From Pseudomonadota bacterium (GTDB taxonomy: Bacteria > Chloroflexota > UBA5177 > JAJPKF01), in assembly GCA_021323865.1 (NCBI GenBank), contig JAJPKF010000023.1, positions 1-64,000 of the forward strand: a DNA stretch of 64,000 bases, read 5' to 3'. This document shows, piece by piece, positions 17,184 through 27,264 of this stretch. The stretch's first letter is position 1. Every line of letters begins with the position of its first letter. The translations under genes and the position numbers were made by a program. Under the pieces are notes generated by a model. That model was given only the letters and a program-made list of their open reading frames with translations, was not told the origin of the DNA and ran no database searches.

Positions 17184-19882
17184 GTTTCGGGTCTCAGCCT
17201 TTCCATATGCCGGCGTAGCTGTTCAATCGTAGTCCTGGATCGCTCTAGGCGCTGACGCTCGGCATCCACCACGTGCGCCGGCGCACGCTCCACGAAGCTG
17301 GGGTTGCCGAGCAGCTGTTCCGCCCGAGCTGCTGCGCCCTCGGCGGCATCGATCTCGCGACTCATTCGAGCAATCTCCTCCCCTACGTCTGTGAGCTGGC
17401 TCAGCGGGATACGAACCGTCACATCCCCGGCGATGGCCTCGGCGACGTCCTCCGATGATTCTCCAGGGATCTTGGAGATGGTGAGGTTGGACAGGCCGGC
17501 CAAGTCCCTGATGACGCCTGCTGTCTGCGTGAGCCTTGACTCGGAGCTGGAGGTGCTGAGCTCCGCAGTCAATCGTGCTTGAGGCTTGACTCCGTGCTCC
17601 GCCCTGAGGTTCCGGATTGCTCTGACCACCTCCATGACCCGACCCATCGAATCTTCGACAGTTTCGTCTCTTGGTCCCTCACCGGGCCAGGGAGCGACCA
17701 TGATGGACGGCGGAAGCGGTTGGCTCAGCTCTGAAAGCTCGAGGGCGTGCGACGGTGGATCGAGGCGGAGGCGTTGCCAGATCTCTTCGGTGATGAAGGG
17801 CATGTAGGGATGCAGCAGGCGCAGGGCACGATCCAGGACCGACCATAGGACGGCTCGTGCCGTCGACACTTCAGCAGGTTGATCGCTTCGGAGCTCAGTC
17901 TTGCTGAACTCGACGTACCAGTCCGCGAACTCCGACCAAAAGAAATCGTAGAGTTTGCGCAGGCCGCTTGTTAAGTCGAAGGATTCCATGTCGGCAGTCA
18001 CCTGGTCCCGGACGATTGAAAGGCGGCTAAGGATCCAGCGGTCGGGCAGGCTCAGGCTCAGCGGCTGCTCGCCGGCTTCGGAGGCCGCGGAGGAGAGGCT
18101 TTGGAGCAGAAACCGCGAGACATTCCAGACCTTGTTGGCGAACTTTCTCCCTTCGTCCGCTCGTTCATAGCCGCTGATTCGGATCTCCTGCTGGATGATG
18201 CTCCCTGCCGTGAACACACCGAATCTGGCCGCGTCGGCACCATACTGCCCAACAATTTCCAGCGGATCAATGCCGGTGCCCAGTGACTTGCTCATCCGTT
18301 GACCCTTCTCATTGAGGATCGTCGGGTTGATGAGCACGACGGGGAAGGGCACTTCGCCCATGAAGTGGATGCCCATCATGATCATGCGAGCAATCCAGAG
18401 GTAGAGGATCTGACTCGACGTGTTCATGAATGAGGTGGGGTAGAAGCGGCGCAAGTCGGCCGTCTCGTCGGGCCACCCCAGCGTCGCGAACGGCCAGATG
18501 GCCGAGCTGAACCAGGTGTCCAGGACGTCCGGATCCTGCACGATCTCTGTAGATCCGCACTTCGGACAGCTCTTCACCGGCTCGACGGATGCCGTGACGT
18601 GATCATCCCGGCAGTAGTAGATGGGGATGCGGTGGCCCCACCAGAGCTGACGTGAGATGTTCCATGGCCGGATGTTCTCCATCCAATCCAGGTAGACGCG
18701 AGCCCAGCGGTCCGGAACAAAGCGGACACGCCCGTCACGCACAGCCTTGATGGCCGGACGTGCCAGCTCGTCCATGCGCATGAACCACTGCTCTGACAGC
18801 ATCGGTTCGATCACGGTGCCTGATCGGTCGCACAGAGGCACACTATGCTCCAGCGGCTCTTGGCGGACCAAGTACCCACCTTGCGTTAACTCGGCAACCG
18901 CTTGCTCTCGGGCCTCGGTGGCCGAGAGGCCGGCGTATTCACCCGTGGAAGCGCTCATGGTCGCCCCGGGCGTGATGACGACCGGCATGGGCAGGCCGTG
19001 TCGCTCGCCAACTTCGAAGTCGGCATAGTCATGGGCAGGTGTTATCTTGACGGCTCCCGTACCGAAGGTAGGATCCACGAAGCTGTCCGAAATCACCGGG
19101 ATCTCCTCATTGGTGAGCGGGTGTCGGACCATTTGCCCAACAACGCGCCGGTAGCGCTCATCTTCGGGGTGCACCGCGACTGCGACATCCCCAAACATCG
19201 TCTCCGGACGGACCGTTGCGACCTCGATGCCGCCCGACCCGTCGACAAAGGGAAGACGCACCACATAGAGCGGGTCCGTTCGCTGCTCCTGCCGCACCTC
19301 AATGTCGGAAACACCGGTCTGGCAATCTGGACACCAGTTGATAACGCGTGATCCGCGATAGATATAGCCCTCATCGTAGAGCTGGACGAACATGGTGAGA
19401 ACCGACCGGACGTAGGCGGGATCCATGGTGAATCGCTCACGGCTCCAGTCATATCCCTCTCCGAGTGCCCGGAACTGGTGGGAGATGAAGCCCGCGTATC
19501 GCTCCTTCCAGGCCCAGGCACGTTCCAGAAACCGTTCTGGACCAATTTCGAAGCGCCGGCGGACTCCTTCACTGGCCAGGAGGGCCTCGACCTTGGCATG
19601 AACGGCGATGCTTGCATGGTCGGTTCCCGGAAGAATCAGGGTCGAGAAGCCCGCCATCCGCTTGTAGCGACCGAGGACATCCTCGATCGAGTACGTCAAA
19701 GCATGACCGTAATGCAGCTCCCCCGTCACATTGGGCGGTGGAATGGTAATCGAGAAGGGAGCTGCCTCCGGATCTTCCGAGGGCTGGAAGTAGCCGTTCC
19801 GTTCCCACATCTCGTAGATTGACGCCTCGACCGCATGTGGATCATAGGTCTTCGGGAGACTTGCCGGGCTTTGTGTGGTCAT
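17180..19882 (-). CDS. valS: Valine--tRNA ligase
   Basis: Class I synthetase of 900 residues that charges tRNA-Val and hydrolyses mischarged Thr. It has the HIGH-equivalent PPPNVTGELHYGHAL near residue 50, the editing domain in the middle, and the KMSKS loop GQRMSKSLGTG near 535. The C-terminal coiled-coil arm (about 840-900, Arg/Glu/Ala-rich) is typical of ValRS. The ATG at 19882 has a GGAGGAA site 4 nt upstream. Expression is evidently controlled by the T-box leader at 19917-20105. Ends overlapping the rhomboid gene. Confidence 0.97.
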   Translation of the reverse strand: MTTQSPASLPKTYDPHAVEASIYEMWERNGYFQPSEDPEAAPFSITIPPPNVTGELHYGHALTYSIEDVLGRYKRMAGFSTLILPGTDHASIAVHAKVEALLASEGVRRRFEIGPERFLERAWAWKERYAGFISHQFRALGEGYDWSRERFTMDPAYVRSVLTMFVQLYDEGYIYRGSRVINWCPDCQTGVSDIEVRQEQRTDPLYVVRLPFVDGSGGIEVATVRPETMFGDVAVAVHPEDERYRRVVGQMVRHPLTNEEIPVISDSFVDPTFGTGAVKITPAHDYADFEVGERHGLPMPVVITPGATMSASTGEYAGLSATEAREQAVAELTQGGYLVRQEPLEHSVPLCDRSGTVIEPMLSEQWFMRMDELARPAIKAVRDGRVRFVPDRWARVYLDWMENIRPWNISRQLWWGHRIPIYYCRDDHVTASVEPVKSCPKCGSTEIVQDPDVLDTWFSSAIWPFATLGWPDETADLRRFYPTSFMNTSSQILYLWIARMIMMGIHFMGEVPFPVVLINPTILNEKGQRMSKSLGTGIDPLEIVGQYGADAARFGVFTAGSIIQQEIRISGYERADEGRKFANKVWNVSRFLLQSLSSAASEAGEQPLSLSLPDRWILSRLSIVRDQVTADMESFDLTSGLRKLYDFFWSEFADWYVEFSKTELRSDQPAEVSTARAVLWSVLDRALRLLHPYMPFITEEIWQRLRLDPPSHALELSELSQPLPPSIMVAPWPGEGPRDETVEDSMGRVMEVVRAIRNLRAEHGVKPQARLTAELSTSSSESRLTQTAGVIRDLAGLSNLTISKIPGESSEDVAEAIAGDVTVRIPLSQLTDVGEEIARMSREIDAAEGAAARAEQLLGNPSFVERAPAHVVDAERQRLERSRTTIEQLRRHMERLRPET

Positions 19883-19916
19883 AATTCCTCCATCAGCGGT
19901 GATCCCGCCAGCGAAC

Positions 19917-19948
19917 AAAAAAGCGCGCCCTGATGCTCAGGACGCGCT
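19917..19948 (-). terminator. T-box-controlled terminator upstream of valS
   Basis: A 12-bp stem with one mismatch (AGCGCGTCCTGA / TCAGGGCGCGCT, loop GCA) is followed by six T residues on the minus strand. Its 5' half is adjacent to the T-box sequence, as expected for a terminator competing with the antiterminator. Confidence 0.9.
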
Positions 19949-20105
19949 GACGCGTGGTACCACCTTCATTTGGCCGCCGTTGGAGCGGCCCTCTTCAGCG
20001 TACGGAGCTACCGCGTGGGCTCAGGTGCGACTTCGGCCACCGGTGGGTCCTCTCACCAGCCGAACCCATCTCTCGAAAGGAGTGGCCTACTCCTCACCTT
20101 CAACG
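19917..20105 (-). promoter_or_regulatory. T-box riboswitch, valine-specific
   Basis: Read on the minus strand, the 5' untranslated region of valS contains the AGTA element (GAGGAGTAGG), a Stem I distal hairpin with GGCTGGTGAGAG, the specifier strand GAAGTCGCACCTGAGC, the T-box GGTGGTACCACGCG (19964-19951) and the terminator. The specifier triplet GTC (20031-20029) is a valine codon, agreeing with the downstream gene. Uncharged tRNA-Val should stabilise the antiterminator and raise valS transcription. Confidence 0.93.
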
Positions 20106-20148
20106 TCCACTCTTATTGCCTCATCTTAATGTATTGAGGCCCAGACCT

Positions 20149-20838
20149 TCAGACCCCGGCGGCAATGTCCACGCGTGTTCCCATGACCTGTCGGACGCGC
20201 TCGACCGACACAGATCCCCGCCGGCGAATCAGTACGGGGGACGTCGTTAGGTCGACCACGGTCGAAGGGACACCGGCCGACGAGTCTCGGGGGACCACGA
20301 GATCAACCAGATCGGCCATCACACCCAGATCCTCCTGCTGTTCAGCGGGAGGCGTGCCGCTCAGATTGGCGCTGGTTGAGGCCACCGGTAGAGCCGCCGT
20401 CTCGAGGATCTCCAGCAGCCTTTGGTTCTTCGGCACACGCACCCCAACGGTGCCCGTCCCAGCCGTGATCATGGGAGACAGAGATGGATGTGCGGGCAGG
20501 ACAATCGTCAAGGGCCCAGGCCAAAATTCACCGATGAGGCCCCAGGCCTGCTGCGGCACCTCCCGGCAGACCAGAGGCAGCTCGGCGGCCGAGCCCATCA
20601 GAACCGGAAGCGGGTTGCTCGCCGGACGGCCCTTCATTTCGAAGATGCGTCGGATGGCCGGTTCGCAATCGTAGAGACAGATGAGTCCATACACCGTATC
20701 CGTAGGAACCGCCAGCACTCCGCCGTCTCGAAGAGCGTTGACGGCCTGCCAGATCTCCTCAGCGGTCCCGATTTGACGGGCTGGCACCACCATCGTCTCC
20801 TCCACTGGGAAGGCGTCTTCGATAGCCTGCCCCGTCAC
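20149..20838 (-). CDS. L-threonylcarbamoyladenylate synthase (Sua5/YrdC/TsaC)
   Basis: Makes threonylcarbamoyl-AMP for the t6A37 modification of ANN-decoding tRNAs. The YrdC domain shows GGVLAVPTDTVYGL near residue 39, KGRPASNPLPVL (the KxR...SxxNP region) and ASTSANLSG, the conserved nucleotide-binding segments. At 229 residues it lacks the extra C-terminal Sua5 domain. The GTG start overlaps the prmC stop; an ATG at 20793 is an alternative start. It lies just upstream of the valS leader. Confidence 0.92.
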   Translation of the reverse strand: MTGQAIEDAFPVEETMVVPARQIGTAEEIWQAVNALRDGGVLAVPTDTVYGLICLYDCEPAIRRIFEMKGRPASNPLPVLMGSAAELPLVCREVPQQAWGLIGEFWPGPLTIVLPAHPSLSPMITAGTGTVGVRVPKNQRLLEILETAALPVASTSANLSGTPPAEQQEDLGVMADLVDLVVPRDSSAGVPSTVVDLTTSPVLIRRRGSVSVERVRQVMGTRVDIAAGV

Positions 20839-21686
20839 GCCTCATCCGGTTGCCGAATGACCAGAATTCGGTCGCATCCGGCGTAGTCCTTCTCGACTTG
20901 TGCTCTCGCAGCCGGAAAGGCGTCGCGGGCAGCATCGGACAGCGCTTTGCCCTGGTCATGGCCGATCTCCAGGACGAAGTGCGGCTGCCATCCGCGTCTA
21001 TGAACTTCATTGAGCAGTCGTCTGATCAGCTCCGTCCCGGTCGGTCCGCCGATGAGCGCCTCCGGGGGCTCGCTGCGAACCTCCGGACCGAGAGACACCC
21101 AGTCCGATGATGCGAGGTAGGGCAGGTTCGCCACGATCAGGTCGGGAACGTGTTCCAGAGGTGCTATCAGATCGCCGATGAAGAAGCGGACGGGGGCAGC
21201 AGCACGGCCCAGCAGGAGCAGGTTCCTGCGCGCCACGGCAAGGGCGGCCTCCGAGATGTCGCCCGCATCGATCTCGACGCTGCTGAGACGAGAGGCGAGA
21301 CCCACCGCAATGGCGCCGCAGCCGGTGCCGATGTCCGCGATTCGTTTGGACTTCACTTCGGTCGCCAGCTCGATGGCTCGTTCCACCAGTAGCTCGGTTT
21401 CAGGTCGCGGGACCAACACCGAACCGTCAACGTACAGGTGGAATCCAAACCACGACTTTTCACCAAGCACGTACGCAATCGGACGACCGCTCATACGCTC
21501 TTTCGTCAGCCGCTTCAACGTGGTCCTCTCTGCGGTAGAGAGTCGCCGGTCAGATTCCGAAAAGAGTCGAGAGCGGGACCAGCCGAGGGCGTGCCCGAGC
21601 AGAAGATCCGCTTCCAACTGCGGCTCATGTGCAATGGCGCTGAGGCGTTCTCGAGCCTCAAGTCTGGCTGCCGCGACCGTCGTCAT
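20835..21686 (-). CDS. prmC: Release factor glutamine methyltransferase
   Basis: Methylates the Gln of the GGQ loop in release factors using SAM. 283 residues with an N-terminal helical domain, the AdoMet motif [17 protein letters not shown] near residue 117, and the catalytic motif reading NLPY rather than the usual NPPY (in [13 protein letters not shown]). The Leu-for-Pro change is also seen in some family members. Its start overlaps the prfA stop as ATGA; prfA encodes its substrate. Confidence 0.93.
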   Translation of the reverse strand: MTTVAAARLEARERLSAIAHEPQLEADLLLGHALGWSRSRLFSESDRRLSTAERTTLKRLTKERMSGRPIAYVLGEKSWFGFHLYVDGSVLVPRPETELLVERAIELATEVKSKRIADIGTGCGAIAVGLASRLSSVEIDAGDISEAALAVARRNLLLLGRAAAPVRFFIGDLIAPLEHVPDLIVANLPYLASSDWVSLGPEVRSEPPEALIGGPTGTELIRRLLNEVHRRGWQPHFVLEIGHDQGKALSDAARDAFPAARAQVEKDYAGCDRILVIRQPDEA

Positions 21687-22759
21687 GCAGTCGCCAGCTC
21701 TTCGGCAAGTCGTTCTCGTTCCTCGGCCTCGGTGAGCCGCTCAATGACGGGATCGATGTCACCCTCGAGGAGCCCGGGCAGGTTGTGCAGGGTGAGCCCG
21801 ACGCGGTGATCCGTCAGTCGATCCTGGGGGAAGTTGTAGGTCCGAATCTTCTCGCTGCGATCTCCCGTCTGAACCTGACTCCTCCGCGCGGCTCCTTGCT
21901 CAGCTGCACGTCGGTGGCGCTCCGCGTCGTACACGCGTGCCCGCAACACTGCCAGGGCGCTGGCCCGGTTCTGAATTTGGCTGCGCTCATTTTGCGACGT
22001 TGCCACGATTCCAGTCGGAAGATGGGTAATGCGAACTGCCGAGTCGGTCGTGTTCACGCTCTGACCACCATGACCCGAGGACCGGAAGACGTCGACGCGG
22101 ATGTCCTCGTCACGGATATCGACGTCCACCTCCTCGACTTCGGGAAGGACAATCACCGTCACGGTGGACGTGTGGATTCGACCACTTGACTCCGTGACCG
22201 GAACCCTCTGGACGCGATGAACCCCGGACTCAAACTTCAACTTGCTATACGCGCCACGACCCTGGATTCGGCACACGACCTCCTTGATTCCCCCCTGTCC
22301 GGTTTCGCTGAGGTTGAGAATCTCGATCTTCCAACGCTGTCGGTCGGCATAGCGCGTGTACATCCGAAATAAGTCGCGTGCGAAGAGTGCGGCCTCGTCG
22401 CCTCCCGCCGCTCCACGAATCTCGAGAATGACGTCCTTTTCGTCATTCGGGTCCGCGGGGATGAGCGCCACCTGGATCTCCTCTAGCAGGGTCGCTCGGC
22501 GCTCTTCCAATTCCGAAAGCTCCTCCCGTGCCAGGTCCTGGAGCTCGGTATCATGGCCGTCGGCGGCCAGTTCTGATGCCTCAGCGATGCCCGTCTCGAC
22601 ATCCCGAAGCCGATTGAGCAGGGTGACAGGACCCTCCAGCTGGGCCCGCTCGCGAGCCAGCTCCAGGAGCTTGATGCGATCCGTCGCCACCTCAGGCTTC
22701 GACATCTCCTCGCCCAGGGCCTGGTAACGCTGCTCCAAGGCAGCCAGGCGCTCTTGCAT
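21683..22759 (-). CDS. prfA: Peptide chain release factor 1
   Basis: Terminates translation at UAA and UAG. 358 residues. The GGQ catalytic loop is in [24 protein letters not shown], and the codon-recognition tripeptide is PVT (in [14 protein letters not shown]), in place of the commoner PAT. The tail [18 protein letters not shown] is typical of RF1. Part of an rpmE-DUF1385-prfA-prmC-tsaC series seen in many Gram-positive-type genomes. Confidence 0.97.
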   Translation of the reverse strand: MQERLAALEQRYQALGEEMSKPEVATDRIKLLELARERAQLEGPVTLLNRLRDVETGIAEASELAADGHDTELQDLAREELSELEERRATLLEEIQVALIPADPNDEKDVILEIRGAAGGDEAALFARDLFRMYTRYADRQRWKIEILNLSETGQGGIKEVVCRIQGRGAYSKLKFESGVHRVQRVPVTESSGRIHTSTVTVIVLPEVEEVDVDIRDEDIRVDVFRSSGHGGQSVNTTDSAVRITHLPTGIVATSQNERSQIQNRASALAVLRARVYDAERHRRAAEQGAARRSQVQTGDRSEKIRTYNFPQDRLTDHRVGLTLHNLPGLLEGDIDPVIERLTEAEERERLAEELATA

Positions 22760-22765
22760 CGGAAG

Positions 22766-23695
22766 TTAGGGAGCGGCGGGCTCAGGCACCGCCTGGGCGA
22801 CGGGCTTGGCCGCGACCACACCGTCGGCTGCCAGGACCCGCTCCAGGGCGGCAATCGCCACCTCGACCTGACCATCATCCGGCTCACGGGTCGTGAGGGC
22901 CTGGAGCCACAAGCCGGGTGTCATGACCCATCGCACGGGCGCCACCGAGTAGAACCGAGCACCAATCCGAAGAATCTCATAGCTGACGGCGGCGATGAGG
23001 GGGACGAGCACCACCCGGGAAGCGAAGCGCCACCAGATGGGCCCATTCCCCAGGATCGAGAAAACGAAGATGGAGACGACCATGACCCACAGCAGGAAGG
23101 CCGTTCCACACCGGATATGACGGAGGGAGAAGCGCTGGACGCCCGACGGGGTAAGGATGGCGCCCGCCTCGTGGGCGTTGATGGCCTTGTGCTCTGCGCC
23201 GTGATATTGGAAAACGCGCTGCAAGTTGTGCATTCGGCCGAGCAGCACCAGATATCCAACCAGCAAAGCCAGGCGGATGACCCCCTCGACAATGTTTCGG
23301 AGGATTGAGTGTCCCCCAATGCCCGGAATCCCCGTCGCGACACGAACGAGCAACAACGGCGCAAAAAAGAACAGAGCGATCGCGAACAGCAGCGATATCC
23401 CCATCATGAGAGGAACGAGATAGCCGGGGAGCTCCTCTTCAAGCTGGTCCTCGACCTGCGCATTTGCGGACCAGAGCAACATGCGGGTGCCGAGGATCAG
23501 CATCTCCCACAAAACGACGAGCCCGCGCACCAGCGGAAGCTTCGCCACAGCAGACAAATAGAGCCCACGCGGCAGGGGCTCGGAATGGAGAGCGATCTCT
23601 CCATTGCTGCGTCGCACTGCCACCGCCGCCTCATGGCGTCCCCGCATCATGACGCCTTCGACAACGGCCTGGCCGCCATAGTAGAACTGTGCCAC
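22766..23695 (-). CDS. DUF1385 family membrane protein (YqhQ-like)
   Basis: A 309-residue protein starting YYGGQAVVEGVMMRGRHEAAVAVRR, the hallmark of DUF1385, with FQYHGAEHKAINAHEAG in the middle, containing histidines that may bind a metal. Five or so hydrophobic segments follow residue 50. The molecular role is unknown to me; it sits between rpmE and prfA in many genomes. The last 30 residues are Ala/Pro-rich. The GTG start at 23695 is 84 nt after rpmE. Confidence 0.85.
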   Translation of the reverse strand: MAQFYYGGQAVVEGVMMRGRHEAAVAVRRSNGEIALHSEPLPRGLYLSAVAKLPLVRGLVVLWEMLILGTRMLLWSANAQVEDQLEEELPGYLVPLMMGISLLFAIALFFFAPLLLVRVATGIPGIGGHSILRNIVEGVIRLALLVGYLVLLGRMHNLQRVFQYHGAEHKAINAHEAGAILTPSGVQRFSLRHIRCGTAFLLWVMVVSIFVFSILGNGPIWWRFASRVVLVPLIAAVSYEILRIGARFYSVAPVRWVMTPGLWLQALTTREPDDGQVEVAIAALERVLAADGVVAAKPVAQAVPEPAAP

Positions 23696-23778
23696 TCTGG
23701 CCTCAGCTTACCGGCAGACCATAGGTTGGAACATGGCCAACCTTGTGGGCCTTGGTCCGGGAGCGGCCGTTCGCCTGA

Positions 23779-23991
23779 CTATTGATCTTTTTTGATGTTG
23801 AACCGGCGGTTGAAACGCTCGACCTGCCCGGCTGCATCCACCAGACGGCCCGCACTGCCCGTGTAGAACGGGTGACAGTTGGAGCAAACGTCAACACGGA
23901 TGTTGCTCTTCGTCGAGCGAGTCGTGAACGTATGGCCGCAGCTGCAGTGGACCGTGGCGTCCACGTACTCGGGATGAATTCCATCTCTCAT
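23779..23991 (-). CDS. rpmE: 50S ribosomal protein L31
   Basis: A 70-residue zinc-containing bL31. It opens [22 protein letters not shown] and carries [10 protein letters not shown], giving the C-x-C and C-x2-C ligands of the zinc-binding (C+) paralogue. Second gene after the promoter at 24354-24383. Confidence 0.96.
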   Translation of the reverse strand: MRDGIHPEYVDATVHCSCGHTFTTRSTKSNIRVDVCSNCHPFYTGSAGRLVDAAGQVERFNRRFNIKKDQ

Positions 23992-24034
23992 GTTGTCCTC
24001 GTCGCGTCGGCCTTCAAGAAGGCCGGCGTTTCAT

Positions 24035-24310
24035 CTATTTGGTCGGTTTGCCTTTCACGTCATCCGCGAGCATTCGAGCGCTGCGGATGATACCGGGTGC
24101 CATGCGCAGAACCGACAGCCCCAGGAGCGCAGTCCCCAAAGAGGTGCGCTGATCCTTTCCCGTCGGCTTCTTACTGAAGTGCTCGACAACCTGAGTCAGG
24201 ATCGAGATGAGACTTGCGGCAAGAGCCAGCGCGCTGGCAGCCAGGTGGAGATACCGGAGCGGTTTGTTTGCCGCCGTTTCCGCGGTTTTCGGTACGACAA
24301 CTCGCCCCAC
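24035..24310 (-). CDS. Small membrane-associated protein, unknown
   Basis: A 91-residue protein with a hydrophobic segment at about 20-40 and a second, weaker one at about 58-72, and a Lys-rich end. No family is recognised. It has a GTG start with GGAGAGAG just upstream. It is the first gene after a good sigma-70-type promoter and precedes rpmE by 43 nt, so it probably leads the rpmE-prfA operon. Confidence 0.55.
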   Translation of the reverse strand: MGRVVVPKTAETAANKPLRYLHLAASALALAASLISILTQVVEHFSKKPTGKDQRTSLGTALLGLSVLRMAPGIIRSARMLADDVKGKPTK

Positions 24311-24353
24311 ATCTCTCTCCGAGACTCACATTCGGGCACGACCCGACTTCGTC

Positions 24354-24383
24354 AGTCTATCCCGGTTCGCGCTCTTTTGTCAA
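24354..24383 (-). promoter_or_regulatory. Sigma-70-type promoter for the rpmE-prfA operon
   Basis: On the minus strand TTGACA (24383-24378), an 18-nt spacer and TAGACT (24359-24354) lie about 45 nt upstream of the small membrane protein start. Confidence 0.7.
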
Positions 24384-24453
24384 GAGATGGCTCGGCTCCA
24401 ATACGTGGCGTGCCGACGTGCAAGACCTCCCCAAATGCCTCTCGAACCGAAAC

Positions 24454-26685
24454 TCAATCGACCCCGCTGGCGGGAGCCGCGACAACTTGTTCCGTCTCAT
24501 ATCTGAGGTCCGCACCCGACGTTGCCGCAAAGCCCCCCATGTTTGGCACAGCCCCTCGAATTCCTGGCCACCAGTTCCAGCGGCCTGCAATGCGCATGGC
24601 CGCGGGGACCAACAGCGCCCGTATGACGGTGGCGTCGACGAGGACGCCCACGGCCATGGCGAAACCAAGTTCCTTGATGACCACCAATCGGGCAAACGAG
24701 AAGGCGCCGAACACAACCACCATGATCAGCGCCGCACTCGTGATCATCCGTCCGGTGCGTTGCAGGCCGAGTGAAACGCTCGCGGTGTTGTCGCCCGTTT
24801 GCCGGTATTCTTCACGGACGCGAGCGAGCAGGAAGACTTCGTAGTCCGTACTGATGCCGAAAAGGACGCAGAAGACAAAGATGGGCACGATGGAGTCCAG
24901 AGAACCGGTGACCGTGAAGCCGAAGATCTGCTGGAGGGCCCCATCCTGGAACACGAAAACGGTTGCGCCCCATGCCGCAAGGACTGAGAGGCCATTCATG
25001 ACCACCGCCTTTATGGGCAGGAGGAGCGACCGGAATGCCAGTGCCAGCACCACGAACACGGAGATGACCACGAACAGGATCGCCCACGGGAACCGGTCAT
25101 AGAGAAAGGTATCGAAATCAAGCTGAGCTGCCGTTTGGCCCCCGATCAGCACATGGACGTCAGGAGGGGGCGACAAGCCTCGTAGGTAGCGAACAAACGC
25201 CTCAGCGGCCGCGCTACTCGGATCCGCCCGAAGATACAGCGCAAAGAGGGCAACCCGGCGTTGCGACAGCGACGCAGCGCGAGCAGCGCCGAAAGCCAGA
25301 GCGCGTCTGCAGCCGACAACCTGACGAGCATGGTTGACCACTGGAGCACCGCTCACGCCGGCCACGATGGCTTGCCGGCAGATCCGACCTGCCAGGGCAA
25401 GAAGACCCAGCCTCGTCGCGGAGGAACGGAACCCCGTATCGGATCGAAGAGTTACCAGGACCGGAGACTCACTGACGAGGCCGAGATGGCGAGAGAGCAG
25501 CTCTGCCCCAACACGCGACGGCGAGTCTTTGGGAAGAATGGAAGGGCCGGGAACTCCCACCCTCAGTGCGTGGGCCGGGCTCGCCATCAGGGCGACAAAG
25601 ACCAGTACAGCGCCGATCACCGGCCATGGTCGCCGCATCACCAGTGCCGACAGCCGGCTCCAGAACCGACCGGTCGACAGACGGCTCGGAACCACCGCCA
25701 GGGCGTTGACTCGCTGTCCCAGCACTCCAAGGAGGGCCGGCAACAGAGTGAGAGCGGCTAGGAGCGATATGCCGACAACCACGCTACCGCCGACGCCCAG
25801 TGACGTCAGCATGGTGATCCGGAGGAGGGTCATTCCCAGAAACCCAATCGCGACGGTGATCGCGGACACGGTTATGGCCATGCCCGCCGTTTCCACCGTG
25901 CGCACCAGTGCCGCTTCCGTGGTTGGTTGACGCTTCAGCTCCTCTCGAAATCGCTGAACCATGAAGAGGGAGTAGTCGATCGCCACCCCCAGCCCGAGCA
26001 TCGACGCGGTGTTGAGCACGAATATGGACATGTTCAAGACGTGCCCGAGAAGGAAGATGGATGCCAGGGCAGCCGTTACGGTCAGTGGCCCCATGCTGAC
26101 TGGCAGTACCGATCCGACCAAAGTCCCGAAGATGATCAGCAGAATGATGAGAGCGATCGGGAATGTCACGATCTCCATTTGGCGCAGATCATCGTCGCTG
26201 ACCCGTTCCATGTCGTAGAAGACCGCCGAGGGGCCGGTCACGTATCCGGTGAACCCTTTGCCTGAAGGGACGAGTGGGCGCAACCGTCTGGTGAGGGGGA
26301 TACCGAAGTCCTGACGTGGGCGAGTGTACACACGCACGAACACAATTTGACGATCGCCCGAGAGAATGGCCCCGGATGACTGGAGCCGTCTCCCCAACGC
26401 CCGAGAGAGGCGCTTTCGAAACACGATGGCTGCCCGGGCGGCTCTGCCGATGCCGGCTCCGTCTCGGTGGAAGACGACCGTGAAGGCGAGTGCACGGTAC
26501 CCAAACGTGCGTGTCAGCAGCGAATAAGCTCGGTCCGACTGCGATGTGGGAATGCTGTACCCGCCGCCCTTGAGTACCGAGGTCACACGGGGAGCGACGG
26601 CTGCTGTACCCGCGAACAGGACAAGCCATGCCGCAATGATGGGCCAGCGGTGTCGGTAGGCGAGCGCTCCCAGGCGGGCGGCCAC
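24454..26685 (-). CDS. MMPL-family RND-type transporter
   Basis: A 743-residue membrane protein with the twofold MMPL architecture: one membrane helix, a large external loop (about 40-170), five or six helices, a second helix-loop block, and a final bundle. Characteristic segments are LGLGVAIDYSLFMVQRFREELKR and the matching second-half FGISTDYEVFLLARVREEYRQTG, whose acidic residues carry protons in this family. Actinobacterial relatives (MmpL) export lipids; the substrate here is unknown. The GTG start is 65 nt after the BON gene. Confidence 0.9.
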   Translation of the reverse strand: MAARLGALAYRHRWPIIAAWLVLFAGTAAVAPRVTSVLKGGGYSIPTSQSDRAYSLLTRTFGYRALAFTVVFHRDGAGIGRAARAAIVFRKRLSRALGRRLQSSGAILSGDRQIVFVRVYTRPRQDFGIPLTRRLRPLVPSGKGFTGYVTGPSAVFYDMERVSDDDLRQMEIVTFPIALIILLIIFGTLVGSVLPVSMGPLTVTAALASIFLLGHVLNMSIFVLNTASMLGLGVAIDYSLFMVQRFREELKRQPTTEAALVRTVETAGMAITVSAITVAIGFLGMTLLRITMLTSLGVGGSVVVGISLLAALTLLPALLGVLGQRVNALAVVPSRLSTGRFWSRLSALVMRRPWPVIGAVLVFVALMASPAHALRVGVPGPSILPKDSPSRVGAELLSRHLGLVSESPVLVTLRSDTGFRSSATRLGLLALAGRICRQAIVAGVSGAPVVNHARQVVGCRRALAFGAARAASLSQRRVALFALYLRADPSSAAAEAFVRYLRGLSPPPDVHVLIGGQTAAQLDFDTFLYDRFPWAILFVVISVFVVLALAFRSLLLPIKAVVMNGLSVLAAWGATVFVFQDGALQQIFGFTVTGSLDSIVPIFVFCVLFGISTDYEVFLLARVREEYRQTGDNTASVSLGLQRTGRMITSAALIMVVVFGAFSFARLVVIKELGFAMAVGVLVDATVIRALLVPAAMRIAGRWNWWPGIRGAVPNMGGFAATSGADLRYETEQVVAAPASGVD

Positions 26686-26750
26686 AGGACCTCCAGTTCA
26701 CCGCAATTTTATTGGTGTCCCGCGGAGGTCACGCCCGGCCTGGAAAGGGG

Positions 26751-27203
26751 CTAGGTCGGCTGGACCTGCGTGCAATCCTCCACGCCGACGACTCCCGGCA
26801 CCCGGCTGGCCACTCCCTCGGCCAGCTCGGAGTCCGCGGCATCGGACACGGGACCGTGAAGATAGATCACTCCGTCGGCGATACGAACGTCGAGACGCAG
26901 ATGTGAAGTGGCCGAATCCTCCCGCAGCACTCGCCGGACCTCCTCCACAATCGAGGCATCGCCGGGAGGCGCATCAGGTCGAACCGGGGCGTCTTCCGAA
27001 GTCGTCCCGAACCCCGTCGCCACCTCGATTCCCTGGTCGGTCGACGGAAGAACGGGCGGGTCTACGGGGGCGAGGTAGGGCTCCGCCTCGTCCGTCGCGA
27101 TGTCGGACCGTGTTGTCCAACCCTCCTGACGCTCGGGATCAACCTCCTCGATGTAGTACTCGTCTTCCGGACGGTTGAGATAATCCTCGTCGCCTGCAAC
27201 CAT
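26751..27203 (-). CDS. BON-domain protein
   Basis: A 150-residue protein. The first 80 residues are acidic and Pro-rich, probably disordered. The last 65 form a BON domain (EEVRRVLREDSATSHLRLDVRIADGVIYLHGPVSDAADSELAEGVASRVPGV), a fold often found near membranes. No signal peptide is visible, so it may be cytoplasmic. It is divergent from the ABC lipoprotein gene and immediately upstream of the MMPL gene; a functional link is only suggested by position. Confidence 0.8.
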   Translation of the reverse strand: MVAGDEDYLNRPEDEYYIEEVDPERQEGWTTRSDIATDEAEPYLAPVDPPVLPSTDQGIEVATGFGTTSEDAPVRPDAPPGDASIVEEVRRVLREDSATSHLRLDVRIADGVIYLHGPVSDAADSELAEGVASRVPGVVGVEDCTQVQPT

Positions 27204-27264
27204 AGGACCCTCGCTCCATGTGGCGTTATTTCATCCGCGCAAGAACCGGGCCGAATGCCGAGTT

